Positions 36,615 through 44,345 of a stretch of DNA of 64,000 bases are shown here, piece by piece. This DNA comes from Tritrichomonas musculus. Taxonomy: Eukaryota > Parabasalia > Tritrichomonadida > Tritrichomonadidae. Where the stretch lies: assembly GCA_039105265.1 (NCBI GenBank), contig JAPFFF010000011.1, forward strand, positions 1,488,001 through 1,552,000, read 5' to 3'. The notes under the pieces were generated by a model. It searched no databases. It was not told the origin of the DNA and worked only from the letters and a program-made list of their open reading frames with translations. The position numbers and the translations under genes were made by a program. Each line of letters opens with the position of its first letter. Positions within the stretch are counted from its first letter, which is position 1.

Positions 36615-38005
36615 TATTCTATAAACATTATCAGTAACCCGATAAAGAAACTAGTTCTATCATTTGAATAATTACCTATATTTTCACTAAATACATTACA
36701 ATTTGTTAAACTAGCAACAACTTCTTTATTAAAACCTGATTGTTCACCATTCATATTCATTGCATTTTGACAGTATTCTAGAAATTCAGGGTACTCGATA
36801 GTAGTACCGAATGTTTTAGCAGGTATGTTACCATAACCACCACAGTTTAGTTGAAATGATTTAAATAAAGGGTTCTTAAAACATGTATGATGAGTGTGTT
36901 TTAATGGGAATAATAAATAAATAGAATCAACAAATCTAGGTGTAATAGTACAAGTAGATTTATCATTCGAATTCTTTAATTTATTTGTTGTTGTATATAC
37001 TGATATCGTCTGAGTTGGAAAAGTTAACGGATGAGTTGGGTCTGAATATCTTTGTACTAAACCTGAATATATATTATCTTCTATACCAAAACATGGAATA
37101 ATAGATGAGCATTCTGTAACCGTATATTCAGTAACAACAAAAGCTTTCTTTTCTGTAGCAAATGTTTTTATACCATCAGCTGTAGTCGGTGCTTTATACA
37201 TTGCTATTTCTTCACCTATTTGTGTGAATTCATTTGTAATCTTACCTAACACATACTTTGATAATAAATTATGAGCATTTTGTAACGTCATATCAGGCCC
37301 GATCGGACAACATACCATACCAGCACATGAAAAGAATAATCTAAGTTCTATTTTACCAGCAAATGCAGGTAGATATTTAATATTAGATAATGGTAAAAAT
37401 CTTCTTAAATCGATCTTTAAATGTATCTTATATTTTTGTTCATCAAATTTCTTTCCATCTTTATTTTCAAAATCTACGATGAAACCTGTTCTGCTACCAG
37501 ATTTATTATTCCATATATCTTTATGTCGTGCTTTTGAATATATATCAGCTCTCTTTGTTGTTTCATTAGCACAACATGCTGTTAAAAATGATTCTTCACA
37601 TCCAAAATTCTGAGTATATATCGTAATACCATTAGCAACTATTTCATATTTTTCAACAGCATCTCTAGCATCTTTAAATCCAAACCAAACTTTATTTAAT
37701 TGATGTACACCATCTTTTACAGCTGTTATAGCACTACCATCTGTTGCTCTTATTTTAACTTCCATATCTGCTTTAATAAAACCATTGTATAAATCAGCTG
37801 TATTATTTGTATTAGGTGATATAATTGCACTTGTATATGAACCTTGTGGTATAGGAGGAGAAGGTGAGTAAGATGTTTGAGGACTGATTGTATATTGTTT
37901 GTTTGTATCTGATAATGCAATACAATTATCTACTATATGAAAATATTGTGCAATTTGTGTACATACTTCTGCTGATGTTCTAAGCTCAATCTCATTATTT
38001 AACAT
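36614..38005 (-). pseudogene. P2 major capsid protein copy
   Basis: It is clearly homologous to the P1 capsid protein over its length: TSAEVCTQIAQYFHIVDNC, KVWFGFKDARDAVEKYEI, TIYTQNFGCEESFLTAC, LRRFLPLSNIKYLPAFAGKI and LFPLKHTH all recur. Third codon positions are heavily diverged while the protein is well kept, so the two lineages were long under purifying selection before P2 decayed. It is part of a broken element and does not look whole. Confidence 0.85.
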
Positions 38006-38034
38006 ATTCTTTTATGAAAAATTAAAAAGTGTTT

Positions 38035-38649
38035 TTAATATATTATGTCAGAGAAAATATTATTTCTTCTTCTCATAATAGGTTGAGGAGTAATTTGTTC
38101 TTCACTTGATGCTTCATCATCATATTCTTCTATTTGATTCGGGTTTTGTATATATTTAGGTTGAGTATACTGATAAATAGAATTATGTTGTTTTTGCATT
38201 TGTTTATTAAATACTTCTTTCATCATTCTTTTTTGTTCTTTCTTTTCTCTTTCACTTTTAATTTCTTCACCTAATAATTTTAATTGACTTAATATTTCTA
38301 TATTTATTGTTGGATCATATACTGATTTAGGTTTATATATTTTTGGTTGTTCTTTTTCTATAATAGGTTTTGGTCGTTCTTCTTTTATTATTTGTTTAGA
38401 TTCAGTTATTTTGGGTTGTTCTATTTCTATTTGCTTTTCTTCTATAATAGGTTCTATTTTATTATCTTCACTCTTATCTTCACTCAAGTCGAGCTTTCGT
38501 GAGACATCTATTAAAGGTTGTTTACGTGCTCTTACTATATACTTACCCTCTTTTTTAGTCGGAAACACTTCATATTCAGGATCGTCTCTCCCATTTAACC
38601 ACTTTTGTATAACTTGCAATCTCTTACTTTGTGATACTCTTTTACTCAT
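38035..38649 (-). CDS. P2 copy of the KRLxVIxKWLNGRDDP protein, 204 aa
   Basis: Same place and orientation as P1 26632-27183. The N terminus (SKRLQVIQKWLNGRDDPEYE) and the helix before the C-terminal third (YDPTINIEILSQLKLLGEE) are conserved. The middle is a Glu/Lys/Ile/Pro repeat region (IEKEQPKIYKP) with no match to P1. The open frame looks whole even though neighbouring P2 genes are broken. Probable virion scaffold or linker by synteny. Confidence 0.65.
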   Translation of the reverse strand: MSKRVSQSKRLQVIQKWLNGRDDPEYEVFPTKKEGKYIVRARKQPLIDVSRKLDLSEDKSEDNKIEPIIEEKQIEIEQPKITESKQIIKEERPKPIIEKEQPKIYKPKSVYDPTINIEILSQLKLLGEEIKSEREKKEQKRMMKEVFNKQMQKQHNSIYQYTQPKYIQNPNQIEEYDDEASSEEQITPQPIMRRRNNIFSDIIY

Positions 38650-38696
38650 TTTGATTATACTTAAAAATGATGAAAATTGTTTGATTTTGTTTTATT

Positions 38697-39207
38697 TCAT
38701 TTCTTTACTTTTCTCGATTTCTTTCTTTTTTGTTTTCTTAATCTCGCTATATGTGCTTCTTCTTCATTATTATGATTCTGATATATTTTATATGATGCAG
38801 GTTTTCTTGAATAGTGAATTCTAGGGTAATCGCTATAACTTACATTACTATTTAATGGATTAGGTTGTCTCTCTGCTATAGCTTTTTGTAATGCTGTTTT
38901 TGCTTCACCCTCTTTAATACCACTCGCAATTGTATTTAAACCTTTACCTATACTTACTGCTGCTGGATTAGCTGTTATAACACCATAAGCATGTGTTGCA
39001 CCCCCCTATCGTGTTTAATATAGGTGCTTTATTCTTCCATGCCCATCTCCCAACTTTACCAATTTTACTATTACTTATAAATTTACTAGCTTTACCAAAA
39101 CCTGATTTAACTGAATTAAATGTATTATTAAAGAATCTACCTATAGTTTCAGATTTAGATGTAGGTGGTACTATACCTTCAAAACTTTTATCTTGTATAT
39201 CACTCAT
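38697..39207 (-). pseudogene. P2 membrane-active minor capsid protein remnant
   Basis: It takes the slot of P1 27231-27686. It begins MSDIQDKSFEGIVPPTSK, has an amphipathic Gly/Lys/Phe stretch (FNSVKSGFGKASKFISNSK) and a Gly/Ala/Ile-rich segment, and ends in a basic Arg/Lys tail. This is the adenovirus pVI/pX-like composition. It is part of the fossil P2 and is not whole (about one break). Confidence 0.55.
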
Positions 39208-39224
39208 TTATTTTATAATTAAAA

Positions 39225-40161
39225 CTAACTTTCAAAGTAATATTTGTTAGCTGTTATATTGCAAATGAATTTATCGTGTATCTCTCTATATTGCAAATAT
39301 TCTTTTACCGTCTTCTTGATATTAAGATTATTATTTGTTTGTTGTAATAATGATGTGAAATCTTCTTCTGAATATCCACTATAACATATGATATCTGTAG
39401 CCATTCTTTTCGCATTAATATGCACAAATCTTATAGTTTGAATAGCCATAATACAAGTAATATTATAATGTCTTGTTTTAGTCAGCAATCTTAAAAATTC
39501 AGTATTATTATGTGTCAATAAATCACTTCCTGCACAATCATCTAATATTATTAAAGTATTATAAGGATAAGATGAAGTTTGATATTTAACTAACTTATTT
39601 GCGATATAAACTATTCTATCATCTATTTCTTGTAATGAATGTTTATTTATTAGTCTTTGCATTTCTTCATTTGTTTCTTTCATTTTAGATAATACATGTT
39701 TAACCATAGCATAGTATTTAATTTTTCTTTTTAAATGTTTTCTTAAATAATTCATCAATTCTGTTTCGCTTACATATATTATAGGTGTTTTTACTTCTTT
39801 ACTCATTGCTTCTGCTGTTTTATCTGCTTTACCACTTGATGAACAAAATATAATTTTATGATAATAAGGGTGCTTAAATAATCTTTCTGTTATTAGTATG
39901 TTTTTTAAATATAAAATAACTCTTACCTGAACCAGGTTTACCGATTAAAAAGTATATACCATTCGTTGAAAAAGGATAAGATGGATGTAAAGGTTTAATT
40001 AATGCTCCTTCTATCTCTTTCTGATTCTTTCTCATTGTCTTTTGTATTAATGATTCTACTTCTTTCATTATTTGTTTAGACATTTTATTTGTATTAAATC
40101 TATTTTTATATCCACTTTCGTATATTATTTGGTATAATTCGTTTCTTCGACCAAAAATCAA
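39225..40161 (-). pseudogene. P2 packaging ATPase remnant
   Basis: Walker A FLIGKPGSGKSYFIF and Walker B NTLIILDDCAGSD, with the LTKTRHYNITCIMAIQTIRF segment, give the same protein as P1 27704-28570, very similar throughout. It lies between the membrane-active protein and the integrase, as in P1. The gene is broken (a few breaks). Confidence 0.9.
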
Positions 40162-40678
40162 CTTCTAAATTAGATAACTTAGTCGGTGCTCCCTCTCTTA
40201 GATTTTTAGCAGGAATTATGTCTTCTGTACCTTCACTATATTTAATTTTATATTTATTCTTTTGTGTATCATATGAAATAATTTTATCTACTATACCTCT
40301 CTTTCCGCCTTTTAATGTTTGTGCTATATTTTTATTTGTTGTTTTGATTAATCTATAACCTGGTACTTTATCTATTGATTCATCTTTAGATTTAATTATA
40401 AATTGATTACCTGCTTTTGAATCTACAATATATGCTTCTTTACTAACTTTATTTCTTCGTTTTGCAAATGGTTCTTTAGCTTGAATAATTCTTACTCTGT
40501 CATTAGGTTTAAAATTATATGGATTATTTTGTGATTTTGTTTTTACATATTCTTTTTCATCTTCTTTACTCATTTCATTAGGTATCTTGTAATTTAAAGA
40601 TCTGTGAGGTGTGTTATTGTATGAATCTATTAAATCATTCATCTCTTTTTCATTTATATATCTGTTTTCACCTACCAT
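40106..40678 (-). pseudogene. P2 integrase, C-terminal part, cut by element T
   Basis: It matches the C-terminal half of the P1 integrase: YNNTPHRSLNYKIPNEMSKE, FKPNDRVRIIQAKEPFAKRR and AYIVDSKAGNQFIIKSKDES. The homology stops exactly where the AGTAGTAGATG end of element T begins, so T inserted into this gene. The rest of the gene would be expected beyond the far end of T, outside the window. Confidence 0.88.
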
Positions 40679-40952
40679 AGTAGTAGATGTATGTGCGTAT
40701 TGGGGGTCAGATAATGAATCACATCTGGCGGCCTACCCCATGTTAGTCGCTCAAGGGTTTCACGCGATTTTTCTTATTTTTAACCCCATTTTCAGAACTC
40801 AAGGTTTTCTAGCTCACTGTCTACAACACTGTGAGCCCCAACTATGAAACTCAATGATTTCTAGCACTTTTTTGGAGCCGAATAATTTGAGCCTCCAATT
40901 GACAGCCAAACAGTAAATCAAATATTTTTTTAAATTTTTATTCCATTACAAA
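40679..40952. repeat. T left terminal region
   Basis: No gene. It starts AGTAGTAGATGTATG, as expected for a Polinton-type end. It contains GC-richer words (gggggtcag, atctggcggcctacccc), two diverged direct repeats (actcaaggttttctagc near 40797 and actcaatgatttctagc near 40850) and a stem gctcac...gtgagc around 40812-40836. It is probably part of the terminal inverted repeat, whose partner should lie beyond the window. Confidence 0.6.
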
Positions 40953-41411
40953 ATGGCTTGCAATAGCAAATCACTTAGAGTTTTCGAATATATCAACAAT
41001 CTTATCTCACTATTGGAAAACCCTGATGATTTCAATAAATGTGATTTCACACTGCTTTGCGAAAAATATCCTATTATCAACAAATCGAGTTTTATTGCGA
41101 AAGTGTTATACATTTCACTACAAACACCGGATAAAACAATTAGATTCTACCCAGATAAAATCAAAGAAATGGGGTTTGAGCACGTCGTTTTAACATCAAA
41201 TACAAGGAGAAGAATTAACTGTAATTCATTAGAGTTCTTTGTTAACGGTAATACAGAAAAGCAAGTATATAAAGAACATGAATATTACAATTATTCCATT
41301 GAACGAATCAACAAAACAAACCGTGATATGTTATTAAAGCTAAGAGAGAAATATGATATACCAGAACCAACAATATTTAAGGGTACTCATCAAAATATTG
41401 TATTAGACTAA
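40953..41411 (+). CDS. T unit A: conserved unit-start protein, 152 aa
   Basis: Homologue of the genes at 51347 and 63376 and of P1 23999-24445. Shared phrases are RVFEYINNLISLL, KCDFTLLCEKYP, KVLYISL, IRFYPDKIKEMGFEHVVLTS, RRRIN, FFVNGNT and YYNYSIERINK. Compact, mixed alpha/beta, no catalytic motif that I can see. It is the only plus-strand gene before the minus-strand ATPase and starts each unit of T. In P1 its relative adjoins the capsid block, so a virion or packaging role is likely, but unproven. Confidence 0.75.
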   Translation: MACNSKSLRVFEYINNLISLLENPDDFNKCDFTLLCEKYPIINKSSFIAKVLYISLQTPDKTIRFYPDKIKEMGFEHVVLTSNTRRRINCNSLEFFVNGNTEKQVYKEHEYYNYSIERINKTNRDMLLKLREKYDIPEPTIFKGTHQNIVLD

Positions 41412-41441
41412 AAAAATATACTTTGAATATACCATATTTTT

Positions 41442-42323
41442 TTACACACAACTAATAAACTCTATACTACCTTCTCGTGTGTTCACCAAGATGAAATCAT
41501 GATTTTTCATACAACAATATCTCCTCCACAAATCTTCGAATTCAATTGGCATAACAACTTGTTGGTATATATAACCCATTTTCTGTCGTGAAAATCCATT
41601 AAATATGAAGAAAGATGTGCAGTTATTCTTGTAATCCGTCGGTATTGCTTTAAAGAATTGAACATTAACATAGACAATAGAATGTTTGTGCCGTAATTGA
41701 GTGATATAATTGGTAAAATAAGCTGATTTCAATAGCTTTGATTTAATGAAATCCTCACATAAAATGATAGTATTAAGAGGCTTTGCAGACCGAGACGAAG
41801 TCTTTGAAATACATAAAAAGGAGAGCATCTTATTTATCTTCTCTTCATCTAATCGAGTATTATTATTAACGTATTTATCATACAATTCTTTCCATAAATC
41901 AAGTTCTTTTAAGTAATTCTCAGCATTTGAATCAGATATGACTTTTATAGGAAGTTTAATCAATTCTCGCTGGGCCTCAAATGTTGAATCATTTATCACT
42001 CCGTTCTTACTAATATAAACAATTAAATGAGCGGCACCAGGGATTCTTGATATTTGAATAATATCACGCAATACAATATGAGATTTACCCTTTCCTTGAG
42101 CTCCAACAATGATGTTTAATGAATTATAATTTGCGTAGATACCATTAGCAATTGGTCTAATAGATTCACTCAATATCTTGGATTCATTTTTTTTATACGC
42201 TTTACTCATCTCAATGTCGATGTTAAAAAAGGGTTTTACCTGAGGTTCAGCAAATAGCTCTTCTGAATCACTAGAATCTGAAAAAAACACTGTCGAATAA
42301 TCAAACTTTGTAGGTTTAAGCAT
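41442..42323 (-). CDS. T unit A: packaging ATPase, 293 aa
   Basis: Walker A IIVGAQGKGKSHIVLRDII and Walker B LNTIILCEDFIKSKL, followed by ITQLRHKHSIVYVNVQFFKA. This is the A32/FtsK-HerA-type packaging ATPase in the form found in T. It ends FILVNTREGSIEF. Compared with P1 it lacks the long KRHLRRK arm and has a shorter middle. It starts 3 bp before the stop of the 43-residue membrane peptide gene, so the two are probably co-transcribed. Confidence 0.9.
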   Translation of the reverse strand: MLKPTKFDYSTVFFSDSSDSEELFAEPQVKPFFNIDIEMSKAYKKNESKILSESIRPIANGIYANYNSLNIIVGAQGKGKSHIVLRDIIQISRIPGAAHLIVYISKNGVINDSTFEAQRELIKLPIKVISDSNAENYLKELDLWKELYDKYVNNNTRLDEEKINKMLSFLCISKTSSRSAKPLNTIILCEDFIKSKLLKSAYFTNYITQLRHKHSIVYVNVQFFKAIPTDYKNNCTSFFIFNGFSRQKMGYIYQQVVMPIEFEDLWRRYCCMKNHDFILVNTREGSIEFISCV

Positions 42324-42326
42324 TTC

Positions 42327-42458
42327 TTAGCAATAAAGTTTCTGTCGCATCTCTTCACTTAATTCAGGTGGTTCATCAGGTTTCAATGCTGATATTATCA
42401 CAAATAACTCCATAACATTAACAGCTAGAATCATACATAAAAGTATCTCACAAAACAT
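42327..42458 (-). CDS. T unit A: 43-residue membrane peptide
   Basis: The peptide starts MFCEILLCMILAVNVMELFV with a single transmembrane helix, then a short conserved tail KPDEPPELSEEMRQKLYC. Unit B encodes the same peptide at 52858-52989 with the tail KEDEPPELTEEMRSKLYS. Both have identical length and the same position immediately upstream of the ATPase. Conserved length, helix and tail over diverged DNA show that it is a real gene although very short. It may anchor the particle or ATPase to a membrane; function unknown. Confidence 0.75.
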   Translation of the reverse strand: MFCEILLCMILAVNVMELFVIISALKPDEPPELSEEMRQKLYC

Positions 42459-42478
42459 TTTTTATAAAGAAAAAGTAA

Positions 42479-43057
42479 TTAACAACAATATTTGAGTGAT
42501 ATTGCATATTTGACAAACTCTGTATAGACATGATTGTAGCAGTATTTTAGTTCTTCGGATTTACCATCTTTAGTGATTAATATCTTATCAATCTTTATCA
42601 GTTTTGCAACACTAGCAACACAACAACCAGGTTCTTCATCTTCAATAACCAAATCAACTTTATCACAATCTGTCAACAGCTTTATCATATCCATTAATAA
42701 TGTCGATTTACATACCACATAAGAGTTTACCTTTAATGGGTTATTCTCATACATCCCAACAAGCAACTCCAAAAATTTGTTTTTCTTTTCAAGTGAATCC
42801 AACTCATTTCCTAAATCTTCAATTCCTCTGTCTTGGGCAAGATTGTTGGTTTGAGGTATGTATTGAGAAGCAAACCCCTCCTGTGGGGTCTGTGGTATAG
42901 TAAAATTTACATTTTGTGGTTGCGGTATTTGTGGATATGCTACTGAAGAATTGCGTTGAGGAGCTAATTTGATTTCAATATTTGTTTCTTGGCTCTGTTT
43001 TACACTTGCATCGTTTTCTGAGCTCAATATACGTGCTTTATTCATAATACTTGACAT
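42479..43057 (-). CDS. T unit A: conserved protein with Cys tail, 192 aa
   Basis: Disordered Gln/Pro/Asn-rich N-terminal half (IPQPQNVNFTIPQTPQEG), then a folded domain: helix LEKKNKFLELLVGMYENNPL, VNSYVVCKSTLLMDMIKLL, GCCVASVAKLIKIDKILIT and end AISLKYCC. The same domain is in unit B (53000-53631) and in P1 (23453-23977). Position beside the ATPase in T and beside the capsid block in P1 marks a core element protein of unknown role. A T-run followed by G lies about 10 nt before the start. Confidence 0.7.
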   Translation of the reverse strand: MSSIMNKARILSSENDASVKQSQETNIEIKLAPQRNSSVAYPQIPQPQNVNFTIPQTPQEGFASQYIPQTNNLAQDRGIEDLGNELDSLEKKNKFLELLVGMYENNPLKVNSYVVCKSTLLMDMIKLLTDCDKVDLVIEDEEPGCCVASVAKLIKIDKILITKDGKSEELKYCYNHVYTEFVKYAISLKYCC

Positions 43058-43084
43058 TTCAGTGCAAAAAAATCTCTGTACATC

Positions 43085-43315
43085 TTACTCTTTATTGGTT
43101 AATCTATCAAATTCTTTTTCGAGTTTGTGAACTTTCTCTTTTAAAGATTCAATATCTTCAATTAACGATTCTCTTACTGCTAATCCATTTGAGCCAAGCA
43201 TACCTGATTTTACGTTATTGAGATGCTGTTTATAGTCGTAGCATTTCTCTTTTAGCGCTCGTTTGATTCTTTTAAGTTCAGGAATTTCCCTCTTATAATC
43301 ACTTAATTCAGTCAT
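43085..43315 (-). CDS. T unit A: coiled-coil protein, 76 aa
   Basis: Two helices rich in Lys/Glu/Leu: IPELKRIKRALKEKCYDYK, a short NNVKSGMLGSNGLAV turn, then LIEDIESLKEKVHKLEKEFD. Unit B has the same protein at 53659-53889 with the turn unchanged except one residue, so the turn is the most constrained part. It diverges from the next gene with only 16 bp between start codons. Confidence 0.65.
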   Translation of the reverse strand: MTELSDYKREIPELKRIKRALKEKCYDYKQHLNNVKSGMLGSNGLAVRESLIEDIESLKEKVHKLEKEFDRLTNKE

Positions 43316-43331
43316 TTATTTCAATACAAAA

Positions 43332-43565
43332 ATGTCTTTTCAACAGAGACGTACGATAAGAGATGATAAAAGAATGAATTTCTACGATAGACTTCAATTG
43401 GAAATGCAAAAAGAGCGTACCAGAATCAATTCTGCACCTATAATCAGGAAGAGAGATTTGAAGGGAACTATAAACCATGAAAAGCCTCCAATAACTACAA
43501 AAAAACTCAACTATCATACATATTCTTTAAACCATTCAGTGGTCCCAATTAATAGTAAGATTTAA
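43332..43565 (+). CDS. T unit A: basic protein, 77 aa
   Basis: Starts MSFQQRRTIRDDKRMNFYDR and continues LQLEMQKERTRINSAP, ending in YHTYSLNHSVVPINSKI. The unit B homologue (53905-54216) has the same core and end, but an extra ~26 residues after the first three, encoded by a GC-rich hairpin array. Basic and likely extended; possibly a DNA-binding or capsid-internal protein. Its stop is 1 bp from the stop of the convergent neighbour. Confidence 0.65.
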   Translation: MSFQQRRTIRDDKRMNFYDRLQLEMQKERTRINSAPIIRKRDLKGTINHEKPPITTKKLNYHTYSLNHSVVPINSKI

Positions 43566-43566
43566 G

Positions 43567-44013
43567 CTACATATTATTCATAGTATTAATATATTTAGCT
43601 ATCTGATTCACAGTTGATGTTAGTTCTATTATTTTTTTCTCTGATTGCTCAATACGATTCGCTAGAAGCTCATTCGCATGAATGCGCGATATCATCTGCT
43701 TAATCTCATCCTTCACACTTTCAATATCAGCTCTGATAACATCTTGTTCTAACTCTTTTAGGTCTTCCTTTTTAAACACTTTTTTTAGAAATATATCACC
43801 CCCAACTCTCTTATTTCCTTCTTTCGAACAATTCTTTTTTGTTATTCTATATTCAACACCATCGGGGGTAATAATCTTATATACTCTATTGAGGTACTGT
43901 GTGGTGCGTCCATTCATCTCGTCCTTGTGCTTCTGGTAGAACAAATTAAATTCTTCGATGGATTTGAAGTTTTTTGTTTCTTCAGTTATTTCGTTAATTA
44001 CTTCCAATTCCAT
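43567..44013 (-). CDS. T unit A: conserved protein with TTQYLNRVYKI motif, 148 aa
   Basis: N-terminal part IEEFNLFYQKHKDEMNGRTT followed by QYLNRVYKIITPDGVEYRI, then GGDIFLKKVFKKEDLKELEQ and a C-terminal coiled coil (RIEQSEKKIIELTSTVNQI). The unit B copy (54252-54713) is very similar in the first half and diverges in the coiled coil. A small beta domain plus coiled-coil stalk suits a trimeric structural or DNA-tethering protein. Not recognised further. Confidence 0.65.
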   Translation of the reverse strand: MELEVINEITEETKNFKSIEEFNLFYQKHKDEMNGRTTQYLNRVYKIITPDGVEYRITKKNCSKEGNKRVGGDIFLKKVFKKEDLKELEQDVIRADIESVKDEIKQMISRIHANELLANRIEQSEKKIIELTSTVNQIAKYINTMNNM

Positions 44014-44039
44014 TTATTTTCAAAAAAATTTTTTTGTTT

Positions 44040-44294
44040 TTATTCTACTTCATTTATCAAGCTCTTACCAATTCTCATTCCTCTATCGACAACATTTAAC
44101 CCTGTGTCAATTGCTCTTATAGTGTCTCCAATAAGAGGTATATCACCTAAAACAGGCTTTACCGCACTGGTAACTCTTTTACCAATTTCAACAACTTTAG
44201 GAAGCGCTTTACCGACTTTAGTTGCAACATTCTTAATTGTATTGCCAACTGATTTAAAAGCATTTTTCATTTTCTTGAAGATTCCGATACCCAT
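44040..44294 (-). CDS. T unit A: amphipathic capsid-type peptide, 84 aa
   Basis: MGIGIFKKMKNAFKSVGNTI followed by KNVATKVGKALPKVVEIGKR and a Gly/Pro turn (VLGDIPLIGDTI). A Lys-studded amphipathic helix of this kind is membrane-lytic in adenovirus protein VI and related Polinton proteins. The unit B copy (54780-55037) is nearly identical. It is divergent from the major capsid gene across ~51 bp, so capsid and lytic peptide would share one control region. Confidence 0.65.
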   Translation of the reverse strand: MGIGIFKKMKNAFKSVGNTIKNVATKVGKALPKVVEIGKRVTSAVKPVLGDIPLIGDTIRAIDTGLNVVDRGMRIGKSLINEVE

Positions 44295-44345
44295 TGTTTT
44301 TATAATGAAAAAAGTCCTGTAATAAGTACTTTTTTTGTATCATAA
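44295..44345. promoter_or_regulatory. Bidirectional control region with GTACTTTTTTTG motif
   Basis: The 51 bp between the amphipathic-peptide gene and the capsid gene read agtactttttttgtatcata toward the capsid start and, on the other strand, aggacttttttcattataa toward the peptide start. Unit B has the same layout (55038-55084, agtacttttttgttattc). A T-run after (A/G)ACT about 10-20 nt before the ATG recurs before the integrase gene too (aatactttttttgg). This is likely a promoter element; inference from recurrence. Confidence 0.5.

Larger units (their letters stand above)
33527..40678. mobile_element. Broken Polinton P2 (relative of P1)
   Basis: It carries, on the minus strand and in the same order as P1 24932-29735, a major capsid copy, the KRLxVIxKWLNGRDDP protein, the membrane-active protein, the ATPase and part of the integrase. 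Next to the capsid gene it has a primase-helicase region and a fragment of an HNH-associated protein instead of the P1 genes found there. It is abutted on the left by the P1 terminal repeat and cut on the right by the start of element T inside the integrase gene. Several frames are broken (of the order of five to eight breaks in all), so it is older than P1. No terminal repeat of its own is seen. Confidence 0.8.

Noticed and set aside
40611-40847. Plus-strand 78-residue frame at the P2/T junction
   Set aside because: It spans the junction of two elements and has no coding-type composition.
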